Assembly (NCBI GenBank): GCA_025667525.1
Contig: CM046875.1
Location: 123,432,340 to 123,496,339 of the forward strand
Length of the DNA stretch: 64,000 bases
DNA from: Glebionis coronaria
Lineage: Eukaryota > Streptophyta > Magnoliopsida > Asterales > Asteraceae
Direction: 5' to 3'
Shown: piece after piece, positions 1-12,073 of the stretch
Position numbering within the stretch: position 1 is the stretch's first letter
How the letters are laid out: each line of letters starts with the position of its first letter
Notes under the pieces: generated by a model
What the model was told of the DNA's origin: nothing
The model's database searches: none
Seen by the model: the letters and a program-made list of their open reading frames with translations, nothing else
Program-made: the position numbers and the translations under genes

Positions 1-2152
1 TTTCTGGAAAAATTTCAATCTCTCGGAAATTATTAACATTAGTAGATGTGGTGACTCGGTTATCATAATCGACAAATCATTAGGTTTGAAAATCTCCATA
101 CTTGTGTCAAAATCTCATTAATGTTCATATCTTAAGTACCAAAAACGTATACAGTAAGAATTTTCAAAGTTTTACATTATTATTATTACGACTCATCTTA
201 TTACGTATATACAAATATCCATCATGACTCAAACTAGTCCAATTAACTCTTAAAATCAACCTTTGACTTTTTATTATACATAAGTCTTCCTTAAAACTGT
301 TTTGTTAAATCATATTCGCGCAATTCGACTCAAATGATAAAGAGGTTTCACGTGGTATTATCTCGGATACTTACTGATTTTAGTCGACACTTGAATCTTG
401 ATAATAATAATAAAATAATAAATAATTAAGATGCTTATTTCAATAATTCAAAGATATATAAAATTCAACTTTTAATCATTAGCCCATTATCAAACGATTT
501 TTAAAATTAACACACCTCGCAGCGGAATAAAATAACGTTCCATCAACTTTTAATAATTTATTTCAAGCGTTAGGATTTCTCACTTAAAGTGTATATTATG
601 ATTTTATCCCAGTTTATTTACTACAACAAGTGACGAGTTCTAGCTTATACCAATGCAATAACATGACCTTATGTTTAAGATAAAACCAGTTTTACAAAGT
701 CTCTAGCTCCAAAATACGTGGTCAATTTTTCTACTCATTTTCTGTATTACAAGATACGCCAAAAGTTTGCTACAAATACTCGATAGTCATATCGTTAATT
801 TTACCAATAACTCCTTTCTCAAATTAAATTAAACAAATTTTGACAGTTGCATCACAAGCTTTTAGTATCAAAGTGCTAATATATGAAAACGAAGATTTTA
901 CGAGTAATATAAACTACTTATTATGATCTACCAACCAAAGTTAAAAAAAAATAATTTCACTTTGTCCATTTACTCTCTACACATATTTTATTGGTTACAA
1001 GACACATCATAAGTCATTTTTATCCAAAATTTTCATCCACCAAATATTAAATATGTAAAACACTTTATGTTTAAATCATTCGATCAACAAAGTTTAATGC
1101 TTATTTAACTCACACAAATGCCGGACCTTGTCATATATAGTATCAAATTTAAAATAATAAGACAACAAGACGAATGCAATAAACGGAATGAGAATACGTA
1201 TGTCAACTAAGTGTTGTTATCGGCCACGGATGAGTCTCGAGATCGTACACCACAAAATTAACACAAACCAACCAAATTTTCAAGTTATCGCGATTGATCA
1301 CAACGCTAGTCTATTTTTAAAATGCATTTTTAAATTCGAGTAAAATGGTAAACAACGATTAAATGACGACGCGCCTCAACCACATTTCATAATATACACA
1401 CGTAATCGCCGCTAAAACGTACACATCATTGATTATACTTCGGTTATATTATAGTTACACGAACTAATATATCAAACCCATAAGAAATAAAGGAAATAAA
1501 ATAGTACGTAAGTAAATTACGTCTCACAAGAAGATGTCCAAGAATGACACATCACGGTGCGATAACGAAAATCGAGATTAATTAGTCGATATACAATATG
1601 TTACGAAGCATTATTTACGTATCTAGGATATTAAACGAGGTTCACACTCAGTTAGTCGATCAATAAATTAATTATCAAGATTGATAATTAGCGGTGAGGC
1701 TGAATTCTCAACAAAACAGCATTGTAAATGTACGATAATCACCCAAGGACCATTGCTACGCGTGCAATGCCTTTAAATACCACAGTATATACATACCTAT
1801 ACATACAATCATTCCCACATACACATAGGATCACAACACAGTGTTGCCATGTAATGCAATGTAGCCCGTATGCCAATTACATGCAACATATAAGATAATC
1901 TTACAAGAATTTGCAAATTACGATGATAAGTACTCACGTACAAAACAATATATCTCAATATATATCATAGTATTTACTTACTAAATACTAGGGAATTCAT
2001 GTCAATTGTGAGGGATACATCTAAAATATAAAGAAATACTAAAGAAATCTTACCGGAGCCATGCAGGATAGTTGTGTGCTTGGACAATTTCTTACGACAC
2101 CAAAAGTTATAGTTTAGGATTTTTCAAAATGACCTAGTTCTCTATAACTCAT
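1..2152. other. Non-coding AT-rich stretch, no gene seen
   Basis: No reading frame of note on either strand and no motif I recognise. Because a primer-site-like sequence facing this stretch lies at 2153-2167, it is probably the decayed internal region (leader side) of a minus-strand chromovirus that continues beyond the window edge. That is inference from position only. Confidence 0.4.
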
Positions 2153-2167
2153 GGCTCTGATTACCAA
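2153..2167 (-). other. Degenerate tRNA-Met primer binding site of chromovirus T1
   Basis: On the minus strand this reads TTGGTAATCAGAGCC, a one-base-insertion variant of the plant LTR-element primer site TTGGTATCAGAGC. It lies two bases from the LTR starting at 2170, the normal spacing, and says that this LTR is (or was) a 5' LTR reading toward position 1. Confidence 0.6.
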
Positions 2168-2169
2168 TC

Positions 2170-5062
2170 TATAACACCCCCAACAATTGCTATGCGCAGC
2201 AGAACTACAACATTTGGGTGCTACGCAGTTATCATCACACATAAGCTATATTAAACGACTCAAGGAGACGTAAAAATTTAAACATAAGTTAAAGATTGAT
2301 TAAAAAATCAGAGTCTACAGTTTTCCAAATCCCAAGATAATACAAAACAGAGTTTGCGTTAGCTCCCCGCTGAATCTCAACCCCAAAAGATACATTTTGT
2401 TCACATGACATAATATAAAATATTTAAGTGCTAAAAGAGAGTAAAAACAAAGTAGACCGCCAAGCCACAACAACTTCCATCCTCGCATGCTCCGCTGCTA
2501 TCAATCTTGGTTACCAGAAACACATGCTTAGAACCGTCAACACAAAGGTTGAGTGAATCTATAGGTTTATCAAATCATAAGTTGAACATAAGTATTAAAA
2601 CCAATCATGACCATTCAATAGCATTGTCGTACTCACAATCTATTATTCAAGGATATTATCTTTAGCAATAGCTAATAATTGTGTTTAAGCTCGTGACACT
2701 AATCCGTTAACTCAATCACCCGCGTACATAGACCGGCATGATTTAAATGAAACCAGTGCCCCTTCTAAAGGCATTAGTTGTAATTATACCTTATTTCTTA
2801 TCACAAGTTATCCGTCCGCAGAGGTACTCAACGTACTAGCTCTCGTCTCGGAGAGGGTCGTCAACCCCATAGTACTATCAATTTTATAAGCGGCTATCTC
2901 CAACCCACACAAGGGCAAGACAATAGTTAATAGTTCACGAATTTAGGGACTTTTACAACTAGGTACTCAACACAATTCAAGGCAACATTCGGGTCCAACA
3001 ATCATTCATGTCTTATGTTCATTTTCATTTAAATAGCATGTATCCCCCTCGCGGGTAAAAACGTTTGAAATAAGTAAAGAGCGAGGCTATAGACTCACCT
3101 GGCGTAGTAGTAGTGGTGCTAGCGAAGACGTAACGAGAAATGTCACCGACGATGTGGATGCCCGGGAAAATCAAACACTTGACCTAAAAATCAAGGTACG
3201 TAAACCAAATCAATACTCCATTTACATTATTGTACTAAAAACACGCATACGCAACCACAATTATTGTTTATGAAAACTCACGCCAAAATCCAACAAGTAG
3301 TTGTTACTAGACTTATACCATTTGTCAACGTAATTAAAGTTGATTTCCATTTTATAAATTTGCCGGTACTTACCAAAAGTACGGGCTGTTTGCTATGACT
3401 TAAGCACTTATATAAATTACAAGAAAATTCACAAAAATACCTTATGACCTGTAGAGAACCCATTTTAAATCCCATAAAAAGTTTTCACTTTTATGACCCA
3501 TTACTCATTACATTACTAAACTTAAACTTTTTCGGACTGATTTTGCACTTCTACAACGTAAGACTTGTTTGACCCATTTAAAGTACACCATTGACCAATC
3601 CAACACCTAAGTATAAAAATAGACTCACAAATGCAGGTTTGAAACCAAAAATTAACTTTCAATCATTTACCAAACTCTATCTAGGGTCCCCGGGATTTGA
3701 CCCAAAACCCAACACAAATTCGGATTGTGTTGGTTCTCATCTTCTGGTACACGTATTTTCAAAATTGCATAACTTTTGACTCGTTTGGATTCGTAAGCTC
3801 TACTTTATACCGAAACGAAGATAAGACAAATATCTACAACTACATCCTATGCTTATGACCTGTTTACAAAGTTAAACCCACGAAAAATATGCTTGAACAA
3901 TCTGCCTAAATGTTTCTACTTCAAAATCACCCTAACACTTGATTTCAATCCAATCCAACATTACCTAGACCTTTTCTAACCACTTATGATCATACCCAAT
4001 CATCCCAAACAGCCTATAACACTAATAACATCAAATACTAATCAAAACCCAATCCTAAATCATACATGCAATAGGTTTTAATCATTTAAAAACACTAGAA
4101 ACATCATTCTAAACACAACCCCACAACACATTTCATCAAATACCATGAACCCACCAAACACCCCCACATTTCGTGGGTTTTGGGGGCTGTAGAACACCAA
4201 AAACATATACCCCATCTTGTTTTATGGATTAATTATCATTACCCAATCACCAATTAAACAAATTAATGATTTAATTACATCAAAACATGTTTTTGAAAAA
4301 CCTTTGATTCTTGGAAAATTTGTGTTAATGCATGTTATAATTGATTGTATGAAAACACTTACAATGGATAAAGAGAAGGTGTTCTAATCTTGGATTATTC
4401 AAAATCAAATGGGAAAAACTATTGGTGGTGGTGGTGGTGTTTATGGCCGACGGCCAAGAGGGGGTGGGAGAGAAGAGGAGATATTTTTTAGAGTGTTTGG
4501 TTGTGTGTGTTTAGTATCCTCCTTTTTGTAAATTTTGAGGGGCTTGTTTTGTCAAATGCGCTTTCTTTTGGCCTTATTTTTAAACGACCATTTTAAAGAG
4601 CGGAAATCGACTCACTAGTCGGTTTTGAAATTTCACGGGAGTCGGGATTTGTAAAAATTACTTTCCAAAGGTTAAAACGCACACAAAATGAATATTCATA
4701 TGGTTCCGACTCGACTTAAAACGTAATAAAGATAAAAATCTCGAAAAACTCAAATATCGATCAATCGATAATAAAATGTAAGTTTTGGGCATCCGTCGGT
4801 ATCGTAGTCGTTATCGGTTCTTCTTAAATCGTCAAATGTTAAATTACGACCGTAAACGTTGGTTTCAACTTAAACCGTCAAATATATAGCAAACGAAATT
4901 TCTTAAAAATTTCAAAAAGATTCGTAAAATAGGATTTAAATAAATAACATTGGGCTCAGGGTATCACATCCTCAAGTGAGTCGCAACTTAAGATAGATGC
5001 TCACACTGAACAGCTCTTGAGACAATAACTTAGCATCATACGACACTTTCACGGGTATTACA
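2170..5062 (-). repeat. Chromovirus (Tekay-like) LTR, T1
   Basis: A 2.9-kb LTR, about the length of the T2 LTR at 46866-52600 once nested element C is subtracted, but not alignable to it by eye, so a different family. The plus strand begins TATAACACCCCC (the usual start is TGTAACACCC, so the terminal G has mutated) and ends CACGGGTATTACA. On the minus strand it therefore starts TGTAATACCCG. The left side abuts a primer-site sequence and the right side abuts a purine tract, so both internal ends of an element flank a single LTR. No coding potential inside. Confidence 0.65.
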
Positions 5063-5120
5063 TCCTCCCCTCCTTAAGGGAGCGACGTCCCGGCGAACGA
5101 TTTGGATTTTGGGATCCGTT
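5063..5120 (-). pseudogene. 3' end of chromovirus pol and polypurine tract
   Basis: Next to the LTR the minus strand reads CTCCCTTAAGGAGGGGAGGA, a purine-rich tract of the kind that primes plus-strand DNA synthesis in Ty3/gypsy elements. One minus-strand frame just upstream is open and ends in a TAA within the tract, the way Tekay-type polyproteins end beside their LTR. Only the last 20 or so codons remain; beyond about 5120 the sequence becomes Athila L leader. Confidence 0.45.
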
Positions 5121-5852
5121 TATTTTTTAACGTTATTTTTCTTGTTAAAAAAATCAAAAAAAAAATCAAAAATATAAAAAAATCAAAAACTTAAAAATAC
5201 AAAAAAAAACAAAATAAAATTAAAAAATTAAAAAATCACAAAAAGAAATTTCTTTCCTAAGATTTGCAACAAAAAAATTAAAAAATCAAAAAGTAATACT
5301 ATTCCTAAAGTATTACACCAAAAATATTAACTATTATTATTATTTTTCCTATTTCGATTTCTCTTGTCTTTTATTGTGAATATATTTTATTTTAAAAAAT
5401 AAAAATACAAAAAGATTTTCTTTTTACTATAGATATTACGTATAAGAACCCCAATACACAATATTCTATAAGTATTGCTTGCAATACCCCGTATTTGGAG
5501 GCGTTCCGATTCCATATACGTGTATCGATCAAAGAAAATAAAAGGCAAAAATAGATAAATACTTTTGTTAAGCAAAAATTTGAAAAAATACGAACTTTAA
5601 GGTGAATAGAAAGGCGACGTGCTATAAAAGGCCGTCTAAGGGAAGCTAGGTACTTAAGTGCTTCGCGCCACCTCATTCGCCTCGTTCACTTGTGAGTATT
5701 TTGAGAAGGAAGGATCGTCGAGGTTTTTTCCACCCAAGTAGTATTACGTATATATTTTCTTATAGCTTTTTAATATTGAACCTTGATTGGGGTAATCTCT
5801 CCCCTTTCAAAGTCACCAAGGGCAATCCCCTTATTCCTTGGTTTTTAGATGT
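5121..5852 (+). other. Leader of element L
   Basis: From 5140 to 5330 the strand is almost pure A with scattered T and C (low complexity). From about 5380 it shares blocks with the G leader (on the minus strand near 30180-30480), including 'atagataaatact' and 'taagtgcttcgcgcc'. No coding signal is needed to explain it. The start ATG of gag at 5853 ends the stretch. Confidence 0.55.
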
Positions 5853-6531
5853 ATGCGCATTCGCGCGCGTGTACACATACCAAGTGGTGTACCTCGTCAA
5901 ACTAAAAAGAAAACGAACAAAAAAACTGTCTCTCAAGGCGATCCCGAGAATCAAGCTTTCGACATTGCTACTATGGCAATGGATAATCGACCGATGATTG
6001 AGATCTTGCAATCCCACGTGGAGGGAAATGATGACGCGATTGTTATACCGAATATTTGTGCGAATAATTTTGAACTTAAAACGGGTTTTATTCAAATGGT
6101 TTCCGCTACACCATTTTTAGGCCGTACTCATGATGACCCACACGCTCATATTAAGAGGTTTTACATTTGGCCAATACCGTTAAATACAATGGGGTATCAC
6201 AAGAGACAATTCATTTGTTACTCTTTCCTTTTTCCCTCGAGGGACATCCCCAGATTTGGCTTGATAAGGAACCACCCCAAAGTATCACCACATGGGTGGA
6301 TTTAGAGACCAAGTTCATTAACTACTTTTTTCCACCATCACGAACCATCGCTTTAAGGAATGACACTATCACCTTTGAACAAAAATATAGGGAAACATTT
6401 AGTGAGTCTTGGGATAGATTTAAGGAGCTTTTGAGAATGTGTCCTCGACATGGTTTTACTAAAGTTCATCAAATTAATACTTTTTACAATGGATTAACTT
6501 TAAATGACCAAGACTCACTAAATAGTGCTTC

Positions 6532-6553
6532 GGGGGGGGGGGGGGGGGGGGGG
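6532..6553 (+). repeat. (G)22 homopolymer inside gag
   Basis: Twenty-two consecutive G. In the intact G element the corresponding codons are a Gly-Gly pair, so this is slippage expansion of a short glycine-codon run. It can in principle form a G-quadruplex, and its length may be uncertain if the assembly is error-prone in homopolymers. Confidence 0.9.
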
Positions 6554-7009
6554 TAATATTCTTGTTAAATCAATGAACGATGCTTGGGACATTATTGAAA
6601 ATAAAGCCAAAGTTCAAACTAAGAGTGCAAGGGCTAATATGGCTAGTGCTAGTGGAGGGGATAATGAGGTTAAAAAATCAAATTAAAGAACTTACTACAA
6701 TTGTTATACATCTTGCTTTAAGAGTTGATAACCCTCCTACTAGGCACGTTCATGCCATGAGTGAGTCTTGTGAGACTTGTGGTGGACCACGTTCATAATT
6801 AAATTGTGATAAGGTTTATGATCAATCTCAACAACAAGTGTATGCTTACAACTCTAATCAGAGGGTTCATTTTAAACCTAATGTGGATCTAATAATTTGT
6901 CTTATAAATCTACTAACTATTTGGCTCCCCCCGGTTTTCAACCTCATGTTAGATCACCTCCATAATTGTTAACCTATCCCCAATACCCACCAACGAACCA
7001 AGGTCCACA

Positions 7010-7213
7010 AAGGGGTAATTTTCAAGGGAATTCTAATATGAGGGGTTTTAATCCAAATCAAGGGAATTTTCAAGGGCAAACTCAAGGCTTTAACAACCAA
7101 GGTTTTAATAATCAAGGTTTTCAAAATGCTAATTAATTTCAAAACCAAGGTTTTCAAAATCAAGGGTTTAATAATCAAGGTAATCAAGGATTTAATCAAG
7201 GGAATGTTACTAA
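7010..7213 (+). repeat. Imperfect tandem repeat encoding an FQNQG/FNNQG-rich linker
   Basis: Units such as CAAGGTTTTAATAATCAAGG and CAAGGTTTTCAAAAT recur every 15-18 bases and translate to N/Q/G/F-rich peptide, with one in-frame stop near 7134. The matching part of G's gag (residues about 340-440) is also N/Q/G-rich, so a low-complexity linker after the zinc knuckle is a family trait. Confidence 0.7.
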
Positions 7214-7220
7214 TCCTCAA

Positions 7221-8470
7221 ATGGACTTGGTTCTTCAAAAACTTAATGAGCAAGACCGTAAGCTTAAAGAAATGCAAGAGTCTACGAATAGAAAAGTCAT
7301 GCAAATGTTGCAAACCCTTAGACCCCAAGGAGCCTTACCTTCTAATACCGAGACTAACCCTCGAGCTAATGTGAGTGCTATTACTACTCGAAGTGGAGCC
7401 ACTTTAGTGGGACCTTCCATCTCTTCACCCATAAAGGAGAGACAAGGCCCGAAGGTAACACTGAGTAATCCTACTCCCCATTTGGTGGACCCTCCCACTA
7501 CCACTCCTAGTACTATTTCTCCATTGCCTAATGAGCCTCACCCTAAGGTTGTTCAAGAAGCGAGTCCATATCCTTCTCAACCTTCACCTCCTAAGCCCAA
7601 TATCCCTTATCCCTCTAGGTTGGACAAGACTAAGTTGCTTACCAAGGATGACGTTCACGTTTCCAACTTTTTGAAAATGATTAAACAAGTGAATTTTAAC
7701 ATTAGCCTTGTTGAAGCTCTTGCTCAAATGCCCAAATTTGTTAAGATGTTCAAAGATTTGCTCAGTAATAAAGAAAACATTATAGAGCTTGTTAACACTC
7801 GTTTAAATGAGAATTGTTCCGCGATTCTACTTAAAAAGCTTCCCGAAAATCTAGAAGATCCCGGTCGATTCGTGTTACCTTGCTCATTTCCCGAAATTAA
7901 GGATTTTATGGCTTTAGCGGATCTTGGGGCTAGTATCAATTTAATACCTTTAAGTGTGTGGAAACAGTTATCATTACCCGACCTTTTACCGACTCGTATG
8001 ACCCTCGAGTTAGCCAATAGAACTCTCGCATACCCCGTTGGTATTGCCAAAGACATTTTTGTTCGGGTTGGTACATTCACTTTTCCCATATATTTGTCGT
8101 AGTTGACTATGAGATGGATTCTCGTATTCCGTTAATACTAGGTCAACCATTCTTAAGAACCGGAAAAGAATTAGTTGATGTAGCATAAGGGGAATTAATT
8201 CTTAGGGGTGGGGATGATAAACAAGTTATTAAAACGGGAAAAATCACAAATAAATCAAATGAAAAAGAATCGGTCAATATGATTGATGTGCTTAACTATG
8301 ATAATGAAGAGATTTTTATAAATCCTTTTGGAACTAAAATGTCTAAACAAAATGATTTTGTGATACCTTCATCCCCACCCTTAGAGCCTCAAATCTTTGA
8401 CACCCCCATTTATGATACCTATAGTGATGACACTTTTCCAAGTGATCACACTATCTTGGATTTAGAGGAC
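7221..8470 (+). pseudogene. gag C-terminus and aspartic protease of element L
   Basis: The longest intact frame of L (7221-8102) gives a coiled, Gln-rich start, a Pro/Ser-rich linker, then FNISLVEALAQMPKF and CSAILLKKLPE, the Athila signature before the protease. The protease follows with its active-site block ALADLGASINLIPLSVW near residue 230. A frameshift at 8100 moves the second half, PLILGQPFLRTGKELVDVA, into another frame, followed by a TAA at about 8187. The enzyme normally processes Gag; here it is dead. Asp-Leu-Gly-Ala instead of Asp-Thr/Ser-Gly is normal for Athila. Confidence 0.85.
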
Positions 8471-8980
8471 TGACCTTTAAAGCCACTAATCTTTGATACC
8501 CCAATCTTTGATGATTATGATGATGACACTTCTTTAAGTGGTCACATTATTATGGGTTTTGAGTAAACACCTAGTGAGCCTACTACACATATCATATCTA
8601 TGAGTGATCCTTCCATTATGGAGATTCCTTTTGACTTCTACACCCCAATTTTGGAAGTCATGACTTTTGAGGAGGATCCCCCACTCTTAGAGATCATTCC
8701 TACTTTGGAGGATATTCCATTTGAGGAGGATTTAGATATCTTTCTAGATACCTATTTTCCTCACGAGGATGAGTTTTCTTATGACTCCGATGATTCTTAT
8801 GTTTTCACGTCGAGTTTGGACGAGGAAGACTCTCCTACTTTGGATTACGATGATATTTTGAGCTTTAATGTCAACACCTCTTGCTATTTTCCCCTTAAGG
8901 AAACGTTGTTTGATCCAGGAATAGAGACTTTAGTGCTACCATTGCCATATCACCATACCTTACTTGTGAGAAACAATTGA
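8279..8980 (+). pseudogene. Acidic C-terminal tail of the L gag-protease protein
   Basis: Two open pieces (8279-8473 and 8600-8980) separated by stops at about 8473 and 8566 encode extremely Asp/Glu-rich, Pro-rich sequence with repeated TPIYDTY/TPIFDDY-like units. The G element has an equivalent acidic region after its protease. I know no function for it. In both elements it is followed by 3' untranslated sequence instead of reverse transcriptase. Confidence 0.65.
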
Positions 8981-9983
8981 CTACGGGTACCCCACTTCTC
9001 TTATACTTGTATGATTTTACCACCTTGGGGTTTATTTCCTTTCAAGATAGAAATTATGTGTTTGACTCTGGTGGACCTTCGTAGGGTTTTCCTTATATGA
9101 GTGTGCTTCACCCTTTATCATGGAGATATTTTCCTCCCTTGGAAATCTCAGTTTTTCCATGATTTTCCCATTTGAACGATGATATTTGGGGAATCGAGTC
9201 GAGCTAGAGACTTTGGTAATAAAATCAAGCATCGAATAACTACGTTAGATTTTACCTTTTTCCACCTTTTCACCTTTTCCACCAATAAGTGTAGGGGAGA
9301 GCCAAGTAGGTTGTTGTTTTATGGTGTTGTGCAAGGATACGTGCTTTAATGATCCACTTTTGGTGCTTTTGACGCGACCCATGATCCCGTGTACCCGGTT
9401 ATCTTTGATGTGCTTTTGCTATTGTGCTTCGATTCGTATATAAATAAAGTTGAAAAATTGATCACTTTAGTTGTCTCTTCCTAACCTCGATTTAAACTAA
9501 GTGCACAATGTCCTAAGTATAGGGGATTTTACTTCCACATGCTTAAACATTGAGGACAATGTTTATATTAAGTGTAGGGGAGACTTCTGTCGAAGTTAAG
9601 TGGGCTTTTCCATGAACTTGTCCTCATTTTAACCGGGAAATTAATATTTTTTGACGTTTTTCAACATTTTTGATCTATTTTAGCCTAGTAGTATTTTTCA
9701 TTTATTTTCTTTTATCTACTTTCCTTTGTCATCACCATCATATGTATATATATGCCAATTCATGAATAAAGTCAAAAAGGAAATAAATAAATAAAATGGT
9801 TTTAACAAGTTTAGACGTCTTTGATATATTAGGCCCGTTGTGAATATTTTGACTTAACCCGAGTTTGCTATTTTGAGTTTACTCTAGCTTGTACCCTTAA
9901 CCATCTAGACCTTAATTGGTTTATTAGGCTAAGCATCCACGAGTCTCATTACTTGAGATTTTAAATTATGGAGAACGAGAAAT
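8981..9983 (+). other. 3' untranslated region of L, first part
   Basis: Non-coding. Contains AAGTGTAGGGG at 9286-9296 and 9570-9580, and AAGTATAGGGG near 9515, all resembling the terminal polypurine tract at 14786. A perfect inverted repeat lies at 9545-9564 (AAACATTG and CAATGTTT around AGGA). The same order of blocks is found on the minus strand of R near 61720-61790 and of G near 22449-22516. The block ending GAGAACGAGAAAT (9971-9983) is the edge of the element A insertion. Confidence 0.7.
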
Positions 9984-10460
9984 TGTTAGGACCTATGTAA
10001 TAGCGTATTTGTAATAGATGAACTAGGAGGTATGTAGTTCCTCCTGGTCCTAGTAGTAGTAGGATCAACACGTGGTCCTGGTCTAGTAGAAAGTCAGACA
10101 GTATTATTCTTAGTAGCTTGTTAGGATATGCATGAGATATCTTAGGAAAGGATATGCATATCAGGAGTTACACGTTTTGTGTTTAATGTAGTTTAGGGTT
10201 GCTTTGTAGTATAAAAGGAACCCATTGGCAGAAGGGTTAGACACACCTTCACTAGTATTCATTTCATATCAATATAGTAGAAATCCTTAGAAAGGATCAA
10301 GTTATTTATCTAGTTATTCTGTTTCTTATTGTTCCTAGTATTTGTATTCCGCACTAATACTTTGTATTTCATTAGAGTCTCTCTGTGAATAGACTTGTGA
10401 TTACAGAAGTGGTTCACCATCGTTAATAGGCTGCAAGATCTACAACTAGTGGACCCAACA
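9984..10460 (+). repeat. 5' LTR of element A (type A1)
   Basis: Begins TGTTAGGACC and ends GGACCCAACA (TG...CA), directly followed by a primer binding site. Contains a TATA box near 10209-10216 (TATAAAAG) and, upstream of it at 10038-10085, the CCTCCTGGTCCTAG/TGGTCCTGGTC motif cluster also found inside the element. Confidence 0.8.
10209..10216 (+). promoter_or_regulatory. TATA box in the A1 LTR
   Basis: TATAAAAG in the sequence 'tagtataaaaggaaccc', in the middle of the LTR where plant LTR promoters sit. Confidence 0.6.
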
Positions 10461-10462
10461 AT

Positions 10463-10474
10463 TGGTATCAGAGC
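10463..10474 (+). other. tRNA-Met primer binding site of element A
   Basis: TGGTATCAGAGC, perfect match to the usual plant LTR-element primer site, two bases after the LTR end. Confidence 0.9.
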
Positions 10475-11950
10475 TTGTTGTCTCTCGATCTGGTTGATCT
10501 ACAAGATTTTTGTTAGTATTTTATGTTCTTATATAAATTAAGTTGCTGATCTAGGGTTTTTCCCAACAAACCCTAGATGATTCGTTGTTCTATTGCTGCT
10601 GATCTATCATGTTGCTGTTGTTACTATGGTTGTTGCTGCTGTTCATGTTGCTGTTGATGTTGCTACTGGTTCTTGAATGATCATACTGGTTTTGGGGAGT
10701 TGATTCTTGAATCATGATGGATATTTTAGAATGAAGGTTTCCATAGCAGATTTAATGCAACTACGGTTTTATGCAAACCCTAATTTTGGATCACGTTCTT
10801 GTTGCTGATGGTGCTTGATGTTGATGCACATAAATGATATTGCCTGTTTTGATTTATGTTGGTATTGCTATTGATCATGCTGTTGTTGATGGAACCCTAA
10901 TGATTTAGGGATTCAGAATCGTTGTAGCAGCATGTGTGCTATGGGATGAAGTCATAAAGTTCTTGGTACTGGTTACATAACTTTGATCGTGATGTGAGAA
11001 AACGGTTTCGTATGGTACTTTTGACTTCTTGATATAACTTTGGACATGGTATGGCATCATTTAACTTTGGTCGGCTGCTATATCATATTCTTTGTTTTTG
11101 TTCCATAAATTCCTTCACTATTTTGGGAAAATAGATGCTATTGTTGGACGTAATTAATATCTTGAAGCACTCATTTATTTGGGTATCTACTTTCTGAAAG
11201 ACATGATTGCATGCTTGATAAGGTGAGCAAGTGGTTAAGTGTGTTTAAGCAGTCAAACGCATGTGATCAGTGATATAACTTGGTACGAGATTATTCTGAA
11301 TTATTATTGATCACATAATATCTTCTATTACTGGATATGGGATACATATGCGTGATTTGTGGAGGATATTTTCTAAAAACGTTTGCAAGCAGTTTTATTT
11401 TCCAAGGTCAATCACCAATATGGTATGTGTTATTCTTTCCATAAAATTGTGATATGTAGCAAGTTTGTAGGGATTGTAATTCATTCCTTCCGTAACTTTC
11501 TTTGTTATTTGGGAAGTTATATATGTTCTCTAAAAAGATGGAGAATGTCATGGTTATTTTTTAAGAATTTCCTTTTAAAAGGTTCCTTAAAATAATTTCC
11601 TATATCTTTGGGATGAGATTTACACTCATCCGAGAGTTTTGATGGTTTATAGCGTTCGGGATTTTAAGTGTGTTATGGGCTCCTAGATTTTGGTAAGCAA
11701 TTGGGCCGAACATATGAAGTACCGTCCTTATAAGAGAAATTGCAACAACAACAGTGACGAATTCAGTGTCGCTAATGTATTAGAGGAAGACGTGTATGAG
11801 TTTAGCAACCTTTCTAGCGACAGTATGGTGACAGAATGTGAAAAAAAGAAGGGTTTTTGAGATGCTACTTGAGGGAAATTATTTTTAGCAGCAGTTCAGT
11901 GACAGAGAAAGTGTCGCTGATTATTTATGTGCAAATTTCCTATTGGTGAA
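10475..11950. other. Internal region of element A, no gene
   Basis: Non-coding. 10586-10680 is an imperfect (TGY)-type stretch with recurring TGTTGCTG and GCTGCTG. Between 11745 and 11925 the motif AGTGACAG/AGTGTCGCT appears several times. No gag or pol similarity in any frame; the small frames are chance. Confidence 0.6.
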
Positions 11951-11960
11951 CTATTTATTT

Positions 11961-12073
11961 CTTCTGGTTGGTTATTTCTTGCTACTGGTCGGTTCCTCCT
12001 GGTCGATTCCTACTGGTCGGTTTCTCCTAGTTGGTTCCTACTGGTCGTTTCCTCCTGGTCGTTCCTACTGGTG
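11961..12073 (+). repeat. TTCCTCCTGGTC/TTCCTACTGGTC array
   Basis: About eight copies of a 12-base motif (TTCCTMCTGGTC with variants) at roughly 12-20-base spacing. The same motif occurs upstream of the TATA box in the A1 LTR (10038-10085) and singly at 12432 and near 13380. The frame that appears to encode W/L/V-rich peptide here is a by-product of the repeat. Confidence 0.75.

Larger units (their letters stand above)
5853..7213 (+). pseudogene. gag of element L (Athila), broken
   Basis: Starts at ATG 5853, the position matching the ATG of the intact G gag (MRIR against MRTR). The capsid core is recognisable: IEILQSHVEGNDDAIVIP, then the NNFELKTGFIQMV and DPHAH blocks, then a frameshift near 6160-6167 and the HLLLFPFSLEG, FINYFFPPS, ESWDRFKELLRMCPRHGF and TFYNGL blocks typical of Athila gag. 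A run of 22 G destroys the frame at 6532-6553. Later pieces hold a decayed zinc knuckle near 6766-6810 (CETCGGPRS then stop; the His is Arg and a Tyr codon is TAA) and an N/Q/G-rich segment at 7010-7213. Gag packages element RNA into cytoplasmic particles; this copy cannot do so. Confidence 0.85.
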
